Positions 57,185 through 63,867 of a stretch of 64,000 nucleotides of DNA are shown here, piece after piece. The position numbers and the translations under genes were made by a program. The stretch's first letter is position 1; every line of letters begins with the position of its first letter. Origin of the DNA: a virus; the IMG/VR virus record IMGVR_UViG_3300035670_000097, positions 1 to 64,000 of that record, one strand, 5' to 3'. The notes beneath the pieces were generated by a model that had not been told where the DNA came from, made no database searches, and worked only from the letters and a program-made list of their open reading frames with translations.

Positions 57185-57350
57185 TCCACATACGAATATA
57201 GTTTAGTGCAAATGCGACTTGATTAGCAGGATAACCACTATCCAACAGAAAAATTCTCAGATCTGGATCTTTTTGAGAATTCCAGATCTTAGGAAAACCA
57301 AATCTCCAGCCTTCTGGTGGGTCTATCCAAACTTTACCGTAATTATACAT
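57156..57350 (-). CDS. Hypothetical protein
   Basis: 64 residues from the ATG at 57350 (AGGA upstream). MYNYGKVWIDPPEGWRFGFPKIW and SGYPANQVAFALNYIRMW are characteristic of a small phage family. Confidence 0.6.
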   Translation of the reverse strand: MYNYGKVWIDPPEGWRFGFPKIWNSQKDPDLRIFLLDSGYPANQVAFALNYIRMWNVEENESNE

Positions 57351-57351
57351 T

Positions 57352-57642
57352 TCAGTAATCCTCGTTATCTCGACCGGTCGTACCCCAGGAAACTGGACCA
57401 TATGCAGTCGACTTAATGCTGTTGTAGAGAATCACTCGCCATGCGTCGTAGTATGCTTGAGTCGAATTGTCAAACTCCTCCAAATCGTCTTCGGTAGGAG
57501 GGGGCAGTTCTTCAAAGGCTTCTTCTGCCATGATCACAGCTTGCTCATAACCATAATCTTCTGCATCTTCACGCGAACACGCCGAGATGACAAGCTCGTA
57601 GTCTTTGTTGTAGATTCCATAATTAACGAGGTACCTAGGCAT
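57352..57642 (-). CDS. Hypothetical acidic protein
   Basis: 96 residues from the ATG at 57642 (GGAGAG seven bases upstream). PRYLVNYGIYNKDYELVISACSREDAEDYGYE, then an acidic loop (ELPPPTEDDLEEFDN). First gene of an operon behind the 57690 promoter. Confidence 0.6.
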   Translation of the reverse strand: MPRYLVNYGIYNKDYELVISACSREDAEDYGYEQAVIMAEEAFEELPPPTEDDLEEFDNSTQAYYDAWRVILYNSIKSTAYGPVSWGTTGRDNEDY

Positions 57643-57689
57643 GTATGCTCTCCATTTGTGATTGCAAGCTTTTTCCAAATTCGAAAAGT

Positions 57690-57718
57690 ATTATAGGTTC
57701 ATTGGGTCGCAAAGTCAA
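57690..57718 (-). promoter_or_regulatory. Consensus promoter of the 57.6-kb operon
   Basis: Minus strand TTGACT, 17 bases, TATAAT. Confidence 0.85.
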
Positions 57719-58016
57719 GAGAGAAATTCGGTTTCCTAAGGATTCGATTGAGCAAAATTTTCGGGGCCCAGCAAATTTTGTCAACTACTTTTTTATAATT
57801 TGGACAAAATTTTCCCCAAAATTGTATAAAACCGGATTAAATTCCTGCAATTCCACGGACCCCGCTCCGGGGGCCGGAAAAAATTGGGGTAATTTGTGCG
57901 GGGTCGGTGCAAGCCGAGTCGGGGTTTGTGCAAATTACTGCAAATTAGTGCACCCGCCCGGGCGGTTGTAAAAAGACTAGCAAAAGCAACTCGGTGGAGC
58001 AAATAAAAAATTTGAC

Positions 58017-58046
58017 TTGACAAATAGGGGGTGCGAAAAGTATAAT
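58017..58046 (+). promoter_or_regulatory. Plus-strand promoter in the gene-free region
   Basis: TTGACA, 18 bases, TATAAT. No gene follows on the plus strand, so the product would be non-coding. Confidence 0.75.
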
Positions 58047-58516
58047 GGGCGCGCGCAAGTGCAGCGCAATTTGCATTGCTTTTGCACTTGGGCGCGGAAA
58101 ATATTGCATTGATTTTGCACTTGCTGGTCGGCGCGCGGGTTCAAGCGGGGTTGGAAAGCAAAACGGGGTTGCTGCAAATTTATTGATAATTAGTGCAAAT
58201 TGGTGCACCCGCCCGGGCACTCGTAAATTTAGTACTTGACATCGCTTTCGCACTTGGGCGCAGGCTCGCTGCAAATTTTTTTCTTCAAAAAAATTTTTTT
58301 AAGTGCAAAAAACTTGACTAAAGTACAAAAATGCAGCAAATTCAGCAGCATACGTAGATTTAGTACTTGCATCGCTTTTGCACTTGGGCGCAGGAGGCGC
58401 CGGGGGTTGAATGGGCAGGTAGCTTGCCGCCGGGGGGTTGAATGGGCAGGTGGGTTGACGAAATCGGGGGCAATGGCAGGTAGCTTGCGCAAACCCCGCC
58501 CGATGAGCAAGAAACT

Positions 58517-58566
58517 TGACGAACGCCCCCAGGCGGCAAATGCGAATGAGAATCATTCGCATTTCC
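58517..58566 (+). repeat. Partial hairpin cassette without promoter
   Basis: AACTTGACGAACGCCC is followed by the palindrome at 58538-58564 centred on AATGAGAATCATT. No TTGACA-TATAAT pair precedes it at the usual distance. Confidence 0.65.
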
Positions 58567-58605
58567 GGCGCAATGTTATAACATACCATTGAGCGAGTAA
58601 ATGAA

Positions 58606-58624
58606 GGGGCGCTCGTCGCGCCCC
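58606..58624 (-). terminator. Terminator of the 58631 gene
   Basis: GGGGCGC-GACG-AGCGCCCC-type hairpin, then TTCATTT on the minus strand. Same structure as at 63040. Confidence 0.75.
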
Positions 58625-58630
58625 AGTCAT

Positions 58631-58951
58631 CTATCGAGCGATCGCTTCGAGCAACCGTTCGAGTGACACCTTACTTGCCTTTTCCAGCCCATCCAGACTG
58701 TTAGCGGCCAGACTCAATGCCTGCTCAATTCGGTCTACCGTGACTTCCTTGGAAGCAACCGGCTTTCCATCCTTACGAACCCGTTCGAGTTTTTGGTAGG
58801 GAATTCCTTCCCGAATCGCTTTTGCGATGATGCTTTTGACTTTCGCATCAAACTGCTCTGCCAGCCCTTCTACCTTTTCAAGGTTGAGCGGGGCCGCATC
58901 GCGCATCGCGGTCAGAAGGGTCGGGTTAAACGTGCTAGCTTTCTCTGCCAT
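58631..58951 (-). CDS. Small HTH paralogue, duplicated copy 1
   Basis: 106 residues. NLEKVEGLAEQFDAKVKSIIAKAIREGIPYQK, then DGKPVASKEVTVDRIEQALSLAANSLDGLEKASKVSLERLLEAI. Differs from the 63065 copy at only a few residues. A TATAAT box at 58998-59003 has a weak -35 (TTTCCT). Likely DNA-binding regulator. Confidence 0.7.
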   Translation of the reverse strand: MAEKASTFNPTLLTAMRDAAPLNLEKVEGLAEQFDAKVKSIIAKAIREGIPYQKLERVRKDGKPVASKEVTVDRIEQALSLAANSLDGLEKASKVSLERLLEAIAR

Positions 58952-59037
58952 TTTGGCTTCCTCTTTTGGCTCGCTGGCCTATCCAGCGAATGAGAGAATT
59001 ATACGCCCATCGAGCCGAAAAGGAAAGAACTCTTTTT

Positions 59038-59215
59038 CATATCGCTGGCCGTTTTCATGCGAAAAAATTCCTTGACAAGCGCAGCGCGCTTGTGATAAAA
59101 TCGGCGCGGCTATTGTCAAGTAAGTTGACAATTCGCCCCCAGGCGCCAAATGCGAATGAGAATCAATCGCATTTGGCAAGCAAAAAATAAGGCGTTATAA
59201 CGCCTTATTTTAAAT
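59038..59215 (+). repeat. Promoter-hairpin cassette A1
   Basis: Plus strand: lead sequence, TTGACA (59072), 18 bases, TAAAAT (59096), hairpin ATTGTCAA/TTGACAAT (59112-59132), then a palindrome at 59148-59174 (AATGAGAATCAAT core), then a terminator at 59183-59212. A compact non-coding transcription unit. Confidence 0.8.
59183..59212. terminator. Bidirectional terminator of cassette A1
   Basis: AATAAGGCGTT and AACGCCTTATT flank TA; A and T runs on the two sides. Confidence 0.85.
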
Positions 59216-59322
59216 ATGCATCCTCGTATGTATCAAATATAAACGCGCATTCTAGCAGAAGATTTATTATTAGCGGGTTTAGGCAAATTAGCCTAAACCC
59301 TTCTACCAGTTCCATCATATTA

Positions 59323-59994
59323 TTATGCCGCCTTTTGAACAATACGCCACGGATTAGGCGTTATTACATTGTAGGGAACCTTGCGCTTATGCTTGAAACA
59401 TTCTGCAAGAATTTCCGTTTCGATAATAGCGTCCGACAATGCAGTATGATCCTCGATAAAGTCATGATTACCGGAAATAAAACGATAGGCAAACTCTGCA
59501 CCAGTCTTAATATTACCCTTAGCAGAAACCCAACCGCTATTCTGAGCGAGTTTAATGTAAGACTTTTTGTTGAGTCTTACTTCGCAAGCAAAACGCCAGA
59601 TATCGAGTTCACGAATATCGGACGAAAACAGCGGAGCGGTATTATATTGTTCGCCCATGTTACGCAATACACGTTCATCGAATCCCAGATTATAAGCGGC
59701 TACAGTATCAATCTTATAATCAATCGCAAGATTGCGAATAGTATTAGATACCGTTTCCCATGATTCCATCTTAACAGTACCGTCGTTCAGCATGGGGGCG
59801 TAGTGCGTGAACATCTTGCGAGCGTAGAATGCGCCCATCATTCGTTCCGCATTCGTGAATACTTCGCGCACCAGTGCATTGTACTGGTGAACAATGTTAC
59901 CCTGACGATCAGTAATCGTAAGGCCAACGTCGTAAACGTGACCGTTCAGGTCGCACGTTTCGGTATCGAGAACCATAATCATTTGCTTTGCCAT
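59323..59994 (-). CDS. DnaQ-like 3'-5' exonuclease
   Basis: 223 residues from the ATG at 59994; the longer frame to 60123 crosses the promoter. DEDD motifs: VLDTETCDLNG (Exo I), AAYNLGFDERVL (Exo II), IEDHTALSDAIIETEIL (Exo III, H-x-D type). Acts on DNA or RNA 3' ends. A hairpin at 59275-59301 follows the gene. Confidence 0.88.
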   Translation of the reverse strand: MAKQMIMVLDTETCDLNGHVYDVGLTITDRQGNIVHQYNALVREVFTNAERMMGAFYARKMFTHYAPMLNDGTVKMESWETVSNTIRNLAIDYKIDTVAAYNLGFDERVLRNMGEQYNTAPLFSSDIRELDIWRFACEVRLNKKSYIKLAQNSGWVSAKGNIKTGAEFAYRFISGNHDFIEDHTALSDAIIETEILAECFKHKRKVPYNVITPNPWRIVQKAA

Positions 59995-60025
59995 CTTCGC
60001 GAACCCTTGCTGTGAGTGAGAACCT

Positions 60026-60054
60026 ACTATACTCAACGCCGAACCGGCTGTCAA
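60026..60054 (-). promoter_or_regulatory. Promoter of the exonuclease gene
   Basis: Minus strand TTGACA, 17 bases, TATAGT. Confidence 0.85.
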
Positions 60055-60476
60055 CGGTTTTCGTATCGAAAGACAAAAAATTCCTGCATCGCTCGGGCTT
60101 CCATTTCCCAAGGGGCGAGCCAATAGTCTAAATCCGTTTCGTTGGAATAAACCTTGCCTTTATATAAAACCTTATCGTTTGCAATATCTTGCAATTCTCC
60201 TTTTACCCATTGTTTAATATGCGTCATTTCATGCGCTACTAATTCCATTAGTCGCTGTTCTGACAACATAAGTTCTTCATTAATAATAATAAAGAACAAA
60301 TCGTCATCGCCCCTAAAACATGCAGCATCCGCAGCACCAGAAACAAAATTTTCTATGCAGTCTGCCGATATATCAACGCCAATGTTTTTTGGCAGCTTAT
60401 AAAAGCTTACGCAATCTTTTGCGATAGCTTTCGCAATAGTATTAAAGCGCTTAAAGCCCAAATCAACCTCGATCAT
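60051..60476 (-). CDS. HExxH metallopeptidase-like protein
   Basis: 141 residues. LVAHEMTHIKQW is the zinc HExxH helix and WEMEARAMQEF gives a downstream Glu ligand, as in SprT/M-type phage proteases. Substrate unknown. Last bases overlap the exonuclease promoter. Confidence 0.78.
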   Translation of the reverse strand: MIEVDLGFKRFNTIAKAIAKDCVSFYKLPKNIGVDISADCIENFVSGAADAACFRGDDDLFFIIINEELMLSEQRLMELVAHEMTHIKQWVKGELQDIANDKVLYKGKVYSNETDLDYWLAPWEMEARAMQEFFVFRYENR

Positions 60477-60505
60477 TTTCGCGTTCCTTCACAACCAACA
60501 CAGAT

Positions 60506-60534
60506 ATTATAGTCTAACGGGGGCCAAAAGTAAA
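60506..60534 (-). promoter_or_regulatory. Promoter of the metallopeptidase gene
   Basis: Minus strand TTTACT, 17 bases, TATAAT. Confidence 0.75.
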
Positions 60535-60604
60535 CATGAGAATTTCGTTTAGAATCAATGACTTAGATCAACCCGACCTTCGAGTTTTTCAATTTCAGTC
60601 ATAC

Positions 60605-60790
60605 TTACCACACCAAGCGACGTACTTCCGAATCTAGCATCCATTCTTCAATGTAAACTGTTTCTACCATTTTACATTCATTATCGAGTTCAAGAGCCCG
60701 ACATTTCGCTTTTTCGAGGTCAGAATATACTGCTACCGTAACGCGACCGTTCTGCGTACTTTCAAGAACAATACCATACACTACATTCAT
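60605..60790 (-). CDS. YIEEW-family small protein, copy 1
   Basis: 61 residues. VAVYSDLEKAKCRALELDNECKMVETVYIEEWMLDSE matches the 61726 protein along its length. Upstream DNA is also duplicated, so the unit was copied as a block. Confidence 0.65.
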   Translation of the reverse strand: MNVVYGIVLESTQNGRVTVAVYSDLEKAKCRALELDNECKMVETVYIEEWMLDSEVRRLVW

Positions 60791-60855
60791 TTTCGCGTTC
60801 CTTCATTCGATGACAAGCATTCTAGCGGGTTTCATGCAGCCAGACTAGTGAAAGA

Positions 60856-60984
60856 TTTTCATGGTGCCATGAGAAAAATTCGCTTGACAAGTATGGGATG
60901 GGGATGGTATAATTTCGGCGCCATATTGACAAGTAGCTTGTCAATCGCCGAGGCGCCAAATGCGAATGATTCGCATTCGCATTT
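60856..60984 (+). repeat. Promoter-hairpin cassette B1
   Basis: Plus strand TTGACA (60884), 18 bases, TATAAT (60908), perfect hairpin ATTGACAAG-TAG-CTTGTCAAT (60925-60945), then a perfect palindrome at 60958-60984 (AAATGCGAATG arms). The 3' side runs antisense into the end of the 60990 gene. Confidence 0.8.
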
Positions 60985-60989
60985 GCCCG

Positions 60990-61244
60990 TTATTGGTAAA
61001 CAATCAACGCCAAAAGCGATGATTGTAAAAAGAACCCTATTCCGTTTGACGTTATATGCAAAAAGTCACGGTTGCCTATTGCGCGAATAAAATAAAGCGC
61101 CAGCCCAGCCCACACCATTAAGACTAATGAAATTTCAGGCAATTTAACATCCTGCCCGTTCAGTATTCCTATCGTAGTGGGAACCGTCGCGCCTTGAATA
61201 AATAGCATACCGAGCCATCCGCAAAATTCGCAAAGGTTTTTCAT
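60990..61244 (-). CDS. Three-helix membrane protein, SemiSWEET/PQ-loop-like
   Basis: 84 residues, three membrane helices. GWLGMLFIQGATVPTTIGIL, LPEISLVLMVWAGLALYFIRAI and HITSNGIGFFLQSSLLALIVY follow the SemiSWEET pattern, with VPTT at the PQ position. SemiSWEETs are dimeric sugar transporters. Assignment by pattern only. Confidence 0.5.
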   Translation of the reverse strand: MKNLCEFCGWLGMLFIQGATVPTTIGILNGQDVKLPEISLVLMVWAGLALYFIRAIGNRDFLHITSNGIGFFLQSSLLALIVYQ

Positions 61245-61459
61245 TCCTTCACCTTGACTTCAGTAATGCTGCAAGTCAGAAAATGATCTGGAGTCGCTCC
61301 CCAGATATACCCGTTTTCAGAATGCCAAGTTATTGGGTCACCATCTAACATTTTGTGTATCGCTTTTTGCGCGGCCTTCACGCTAACGTAAAGCCCTGCA
61401 ATTGCACCGATTTCTTGGATATATACAACCGGATCTATGGTTAGCTTGTAAACGATCAT
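61241..61459 (-). CDS. Hypothetical protein
   Basis: 72 residues. GLYVSVKAAQKAIHKMLDGDPITW and GYIWGATPDHFLTCSI. ATGA overlap with the 60990 gene. Unknown. Confidence 0.55.
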   Translation of the reverse strand: MIVYKLTIDPVVYIQEIGAIAGLYVSVKAAQKAIHKMLDGDPITWHSENGYIWGATPDHFLTCSITEVKVKE

Positions 61460-61510
61460 TTTGCGTTCCTTCAGTTGAGAGAAGTATTCTAGCCCAGCGC
61501 GCGCTCGGTG

Positions 61511-61720
61511 TCAATCATTTTCTTCGGGCTTTTTCCAGTAGACTGCCAAGCGCTTGCAATTGAAGCGAATCGTGATTGATTCGTGCCCGTCGCGAATCGA
61601 AGTGTATCGCTTATAATTGGGACCAATGCTATCAACTTGAAAATCCCTGCCATTTTCCCAGTCTGCCAGCGCCTTAGCGGCTGAAGTGTAATCGCGACCA
61701 TACCCCGGAATTACTGTCAT
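61511..61720 (-). CDS. IPGYGRDY-type phage protein
   Basis: 69 residues from the ATG at 61720. TVIPGYGRDYTSAAKALADWENGRDFQV and HESITIRFNCKRLAVYWKK define a small phage family of unknown function. Confidence 0.65.
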   Translation of the reverse strand: MTVIPGYGRDYTSAAKALADWENGRDFQVDSIGPNYKRYTSIRDGHESITIRFNCKRLAVYWKKPEEND

Positions 61721-61725
61721 TTTAT

Positions 61726-61920
61726 TTATTCCCTCGACCAAACTGTAACAGAAAATTCGCTATCCATCATCCATTCTTCAATATAAACGCTTTCTCCCAT
61801 TTCGCATTGGCTCAATAATTCTTCAGCGAGTTTCACCGCCTTATTATAATCGGAATAAACTCCGACCGTAGCATAGCTGTTGTCCGAAGGCTCGCCAAAT
61901 ACAACAGTGTATACATTCAT
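61726..61920 (-). CDS. YIEEW-family small protein, copy 2
   Basis: 64 residues. ATVGVYSDYNKAVKLAEELLSQCEMGESVYIEEWMMDSE; paralogue of the 60605 protein. Confidence 0.65.
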   Translation of the reverse strand: MNVYTVVFGEPSDNSYATVGVYSDYNKAVKLAEELLSQCEMGESVYIEEWMMDSEFSVTVWSRE

Positions 61921-61984
61921 TTTTACATCCCTCTATTCGATGACAAGCATTCTAGCGGGGTTCGTGCGAATAGACTAGTGAAAT

Positions 61985-62115
61985 ATTTTCATGATGCCAT
62001 GAGAAAAATTCGCTTGACAAGTAATGGATAGGGGTGATATAATTTTGGCGCCATATTGACAAGTAGCTTGACAATTCGCCCCGAGGCGGCAAATGCGAAT
62101 GATTCTCATTTGCAT
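61985..62115 (+). repeat. Promoter-hairpin cassette B2
   Basis: Plus strand TTGACA (62014), 18 bases, TATAAT (62038), hairpin ATTGACAAG-TAG-CTTGACAAT with one mismatch, then a palindrome-like AAATGCGAATGATTCTCATT at 62091. The palindrome contains the stop of the 62106 gene on the other strand. Confidence 0.78.
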
Positions 62116-62249
62116 CGCTGCTCTTGTACCTCGCGCCTAACCAAATGCTTGACAATTGCGCGCTTAACATGCTTACCATGTTTAGCGGAATGCGTTCCTG
62201 CTCGCCCTGCTAAATGCGCGTTTTTAGCTACAAAATTTTGCGCTTTCAT
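62106..62249 (-). CDS. Small basic phage protein
   Basis: 47 residues. MKAQNFVAKNAHLAGRAGTH, then His/Lys/Arg-rich. The KAxxFVxKNAH start is a common small phage family. TAATG overlap with the phosphatase gene. Confidence 0.6.
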   Translation of the reverse strand: MKAQNFVAKNAHLAGRAGTHSAKHGKHVKRAIVKHLVRREVQEQRCK

Positions 62250-62695
62250 TATACGTCCCTCGGGTGTATTGCGTTAATTCCCAGTATTTTAACAGTGTTT
62301 CTTACAGAATCATTATCTTCATAAAATACATTAGAAACGCGGTGAAAGTCTACATTTAATCCTGACAGTAAGTCATATTTTAGAAGTGCATCGGGCCGAT
62401 TATCGTTCTCACCTTCGCGGGACAATACGCGATCAAAGTGTAACCCATGAGTACGCAAAAAGGTAAAGTCTGCCATCTGCAATACTCGCGCAGTACAAAT
62501 TACGACAATATTACCAGCATTCCAAACGTCACGCCAAACGTTAGCGAGCGGTAAAAGTTTATCTTGCATAATCTTTTCGGGCGTAGAATTTGCTCGCCAT
62601 CCGGCAAGGCAAAAGCTACCGTCCGCATTCGCAACAGAACGATGGCTTGAATCTATGACCGTTCCATCTAAATCGAAAATGTTATATCTTGGCAT
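62249..62695 (-). CDS. HAD phosphatase, polynucleotide kinase 3'-phosphatase-like
   Basis: 148 residues from the ATG at 62695. NIFDLDGTVIDSS (motif I), VVICTARV (motif II) and VFYEDNDSVRN (motif III) mark a HAD enzyme. The layout resembles the phosphatase domain of T4 Pnkp, without the kinase. May heal 3' ends of nucleic acids. Confidence 0.75.
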   Translation of the reverse strand: MPRYNIFDLDGTVIDSSHRSVANADGSFCLAGWRANSTPEKIMQDKLLPLANVWRDVWNAGNIVVICTARVLQMADFTFLRTHGLHFDRVLSREGENDNRPDALLKYDLLSGLNVDFHRVSNVFYEDNDSVRNTVKILGINAIHPRDV

Positions 62696-62699
62696 TTTC

Positions 62700-62795
62700 T
62701 TAAACCCCGTAAACGTGTGCGCTGGCAACAATGATTGCAAAAAGAACGACTCTGCTAAGAGCGGAAGTGAGTACTAATTCTGCGAGCTTTTTCAT
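62700..62795 (-). CDS. Membrane micropeptide
   Basis: 31 residues with one membrane helix (VVLFAIIVASAHVYGV). GGAACG before the ATG. Unknown. Confidence 0.45.
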   Translation of the reverse strand: MKKLAELVLTSALSRVVLFAIIVASAHVYGV

Positions 62796-62823
62796 TCGTT
62801 CCGTTTCCTGATTCAATGGGAGT

Positions 62824-62852
62824 ATTCTACCGGGTCCGAGCAAAAAGTACAA
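62824..62852 (-). promoter_or_regulatory. Promoter of the 62700 micropeptide operon
   Basis: Minus strand TTGTAC, 17 bases, TAGAAT; same boxes as at 63432. Confidence 0.7.
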
Positions 62853-62865
62853 GAACTCTTTTTCA

Positions 62866-63003
62866 TATCGCTGGCCGTTTTCATGCGAAAAAATTCCTTG
62901 ACAAAACCCATGCGGTTATCGTAAAATCGGCGCGGCTATTGACAAGTAGCTTGTCAATTCGCCGAGGCGGCAAATGCGAATGATTCTCATTTGCATTTGC
63001 CGA
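62866..63003 (+). repeat. Promoter-hairpin cassette A2
   Basis: Plus strand TTGACA (62898), 18 bases, TAAAAT (62922), perfect hairpin ATTGACAAG-TAG-CTTGTCAAT (62938-62958), then a palindromic stretch at 62969-63001 with AATGATTCTCATT core. Confidence 0.8.
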
Positions 63004-63039
63004 GCAACGTTATAACATACCATTGAGCGGGTAAATGAA

Positions 63040-63058
63040 GGGGCGCTCATCGCGCCCC
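63040..63058 (-). terminator. Terminator of the 63065 gene
   Basis: GGGGCGCGATGAGCGCCCC hairpin then TTCATTT on the minus strand. Confidence 0.75.
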
Positions 63059-63064
63059 GATCAT

Positions 63065-63385
63065 CTATCGAGCAATCGCTTCCAGCAACCGCTCGAGTGA
63101 CACCTTACTTGCCTTTTCCAGCCCATCCAGACTGTTAGTGGCCAGATTCAATGCTTGCTCAATTCGGTCTACCGTGACTTCCTTGGAAGCAACTGGCTTT
63201 CCATCCTTGCGAACCCGTTCGAGTTTCTGGTAGGGAATTCCTTCCCGAATCGCTTTTGCGATGATGCTCTTGACTTTCGCATCAAACTGCTCTGCAAGGC
63301 TCTCTACCTTTTCAAGGTTCAGAGGCGCTGCATCGCGCATCGCGGTCAGAAGGGTCGGGTTAAACGTGCTAGCTTTCTCTGCCAT
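63065..63385 (-). CDS. Small HTH paralogue, duplicated copy 2
   Basis: 106 residues, identical to the 58631 protein apart from a few residues (VESLAEQ for VEGLAEQ, ALNLATNS for ALSLAANS). The DNA differs mostly at third positions. Same terminator and flanks, so a recent block duplication. Confidence 0.7.
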   Translation of the reverse strand: MAEKASTFNPTLLTAMRDAAPLNLEKVESLAEQFDAKVKSIIAKAIREGIPYQKLERVRKDGKPVASKEVTVDRIEQALNLATNSLDGLEKASKVSLERLLEAIAR

Positions 63386-63431
63386 TTTGGCTTTCTCCTT
63401 TGGCTCGCTGGCCTATCCAGCGAATGAGAGT

Positions 63432-63460
63432 ATTCTACAGGGCCTGAGCAAAAAGTACAA
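63432..63460 (-). promoter_or_regulatory. Promoter of the 63065 gene
   Basis: Minus strand TTGTAC, 17 bases, TAGAAT. Confidence 0.7.
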
Positions 63461-63471
63461 GACCTTTTTTT

Positions 63472-63590
63472 CATATCGCTGGCCGTTTTCATGCAAAAAA
63501 ATTCCTTGACAAGCGCAGCGCGCTTATGATAAAATCGGCGCGCCCATTGTCAAGTAGCTTGACAATTCGCGCCGAGGCTACAAATGCGAA
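63472..63590 (+). repeat. Promoter-hairpin cassette A3
   Basis: Plus strand TTGACA (63506), 18 bases, TAAAAT (63530), perfect hairpin ATTGTCAAG-TAG-CTTGACAAT (63546-63566). The palindrome is decayed (ACAAATGCGAAGATTTTTC). Transcription would enter the tandem repeats. Confidence 0.78.
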
Positions 63591-63595
63591 GATTT

Positions 63596-63790
63596 TTCAC
63601 TTGCAAACCAGGCCCAGGCCTGGCATTGAAATTTCACTTGCAAATTCGCCCCAGGCCTGGCATTGAAATTTCACTTGCAAACCAAACCCAGGCCTGGCAT
63701 TGAAATTTCACTTGCAAATTCGCCCCAGGCCTGGCATTGAAATTTCACTTGCAAATTCGCCCCGGGCCTGGCATTGAAATTTCACTTGCA
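63596..63790. repeat. 37-bp tandem repeat
   Basis: TTCACTTGCA occurs at 63596, 63633, 63670, 63707, 63744 and 63781, exactly 37 bases apart. Each unit holds GGCCTGGCATTGAAATTTCA and a short variable part that alternates between two versions. Confidence 0.92.
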
Positions 63791-63794
63791 TAGG

Positions 63795-63843
63795 TTTCTA
63801 ACTTGCATAGATTTCTAACTTGCATAGATTTCTAACTTGCATG
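63795..63843. repeat. 17-bp tandem repeat
   Basis: TTTCTAACTTGCATAGA, three units at 63795, 63812 and 63829. Confidence 0.92.
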
Positions 63844-63867
63844 TGCAGGTTTCTTGCCTTTCCCCTC

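Larger units (their letters stand above)
57720..58600. other. Gene-free repetitive region
   Basis: No credible coding frame on either strand. G/C content swings sharply. Short motifs recur: TGCACTTGGGCGC (four times), GCACCCGCCCGGGC (twice), GGGCAGGTAGCTTGC (twice, plus variants) and GTACTTG. Many end in CTTGC or CTTGAC, as in the right-end repeats. A plus-strand promoter lies at 58017. Confidence 0.7.

Noticed and set aside
57793-58592. Several frames of 66-118 codons on both strands in the gene-free region
   Set aside because: Pro/Arg/Ala-rich with no shared ends, no ribosome sites and repeated DNA motifs underneath.
60540-60604. 15-codon frame after the 60605 gene
   Set aside because: No ribosome site and too short to judge.
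61952-62179. Minus-strand frame of 75 codons over cassette B2
   Set aside because: It crosses the promoter, hairpin and palindrome and overlaps the better-supported 62106 gene.
63596-63790. CRISPR array
   Set aside because: The regular 37-base period leaves only about nine bases of variation, which alternates between two versions, so there are no spacers.
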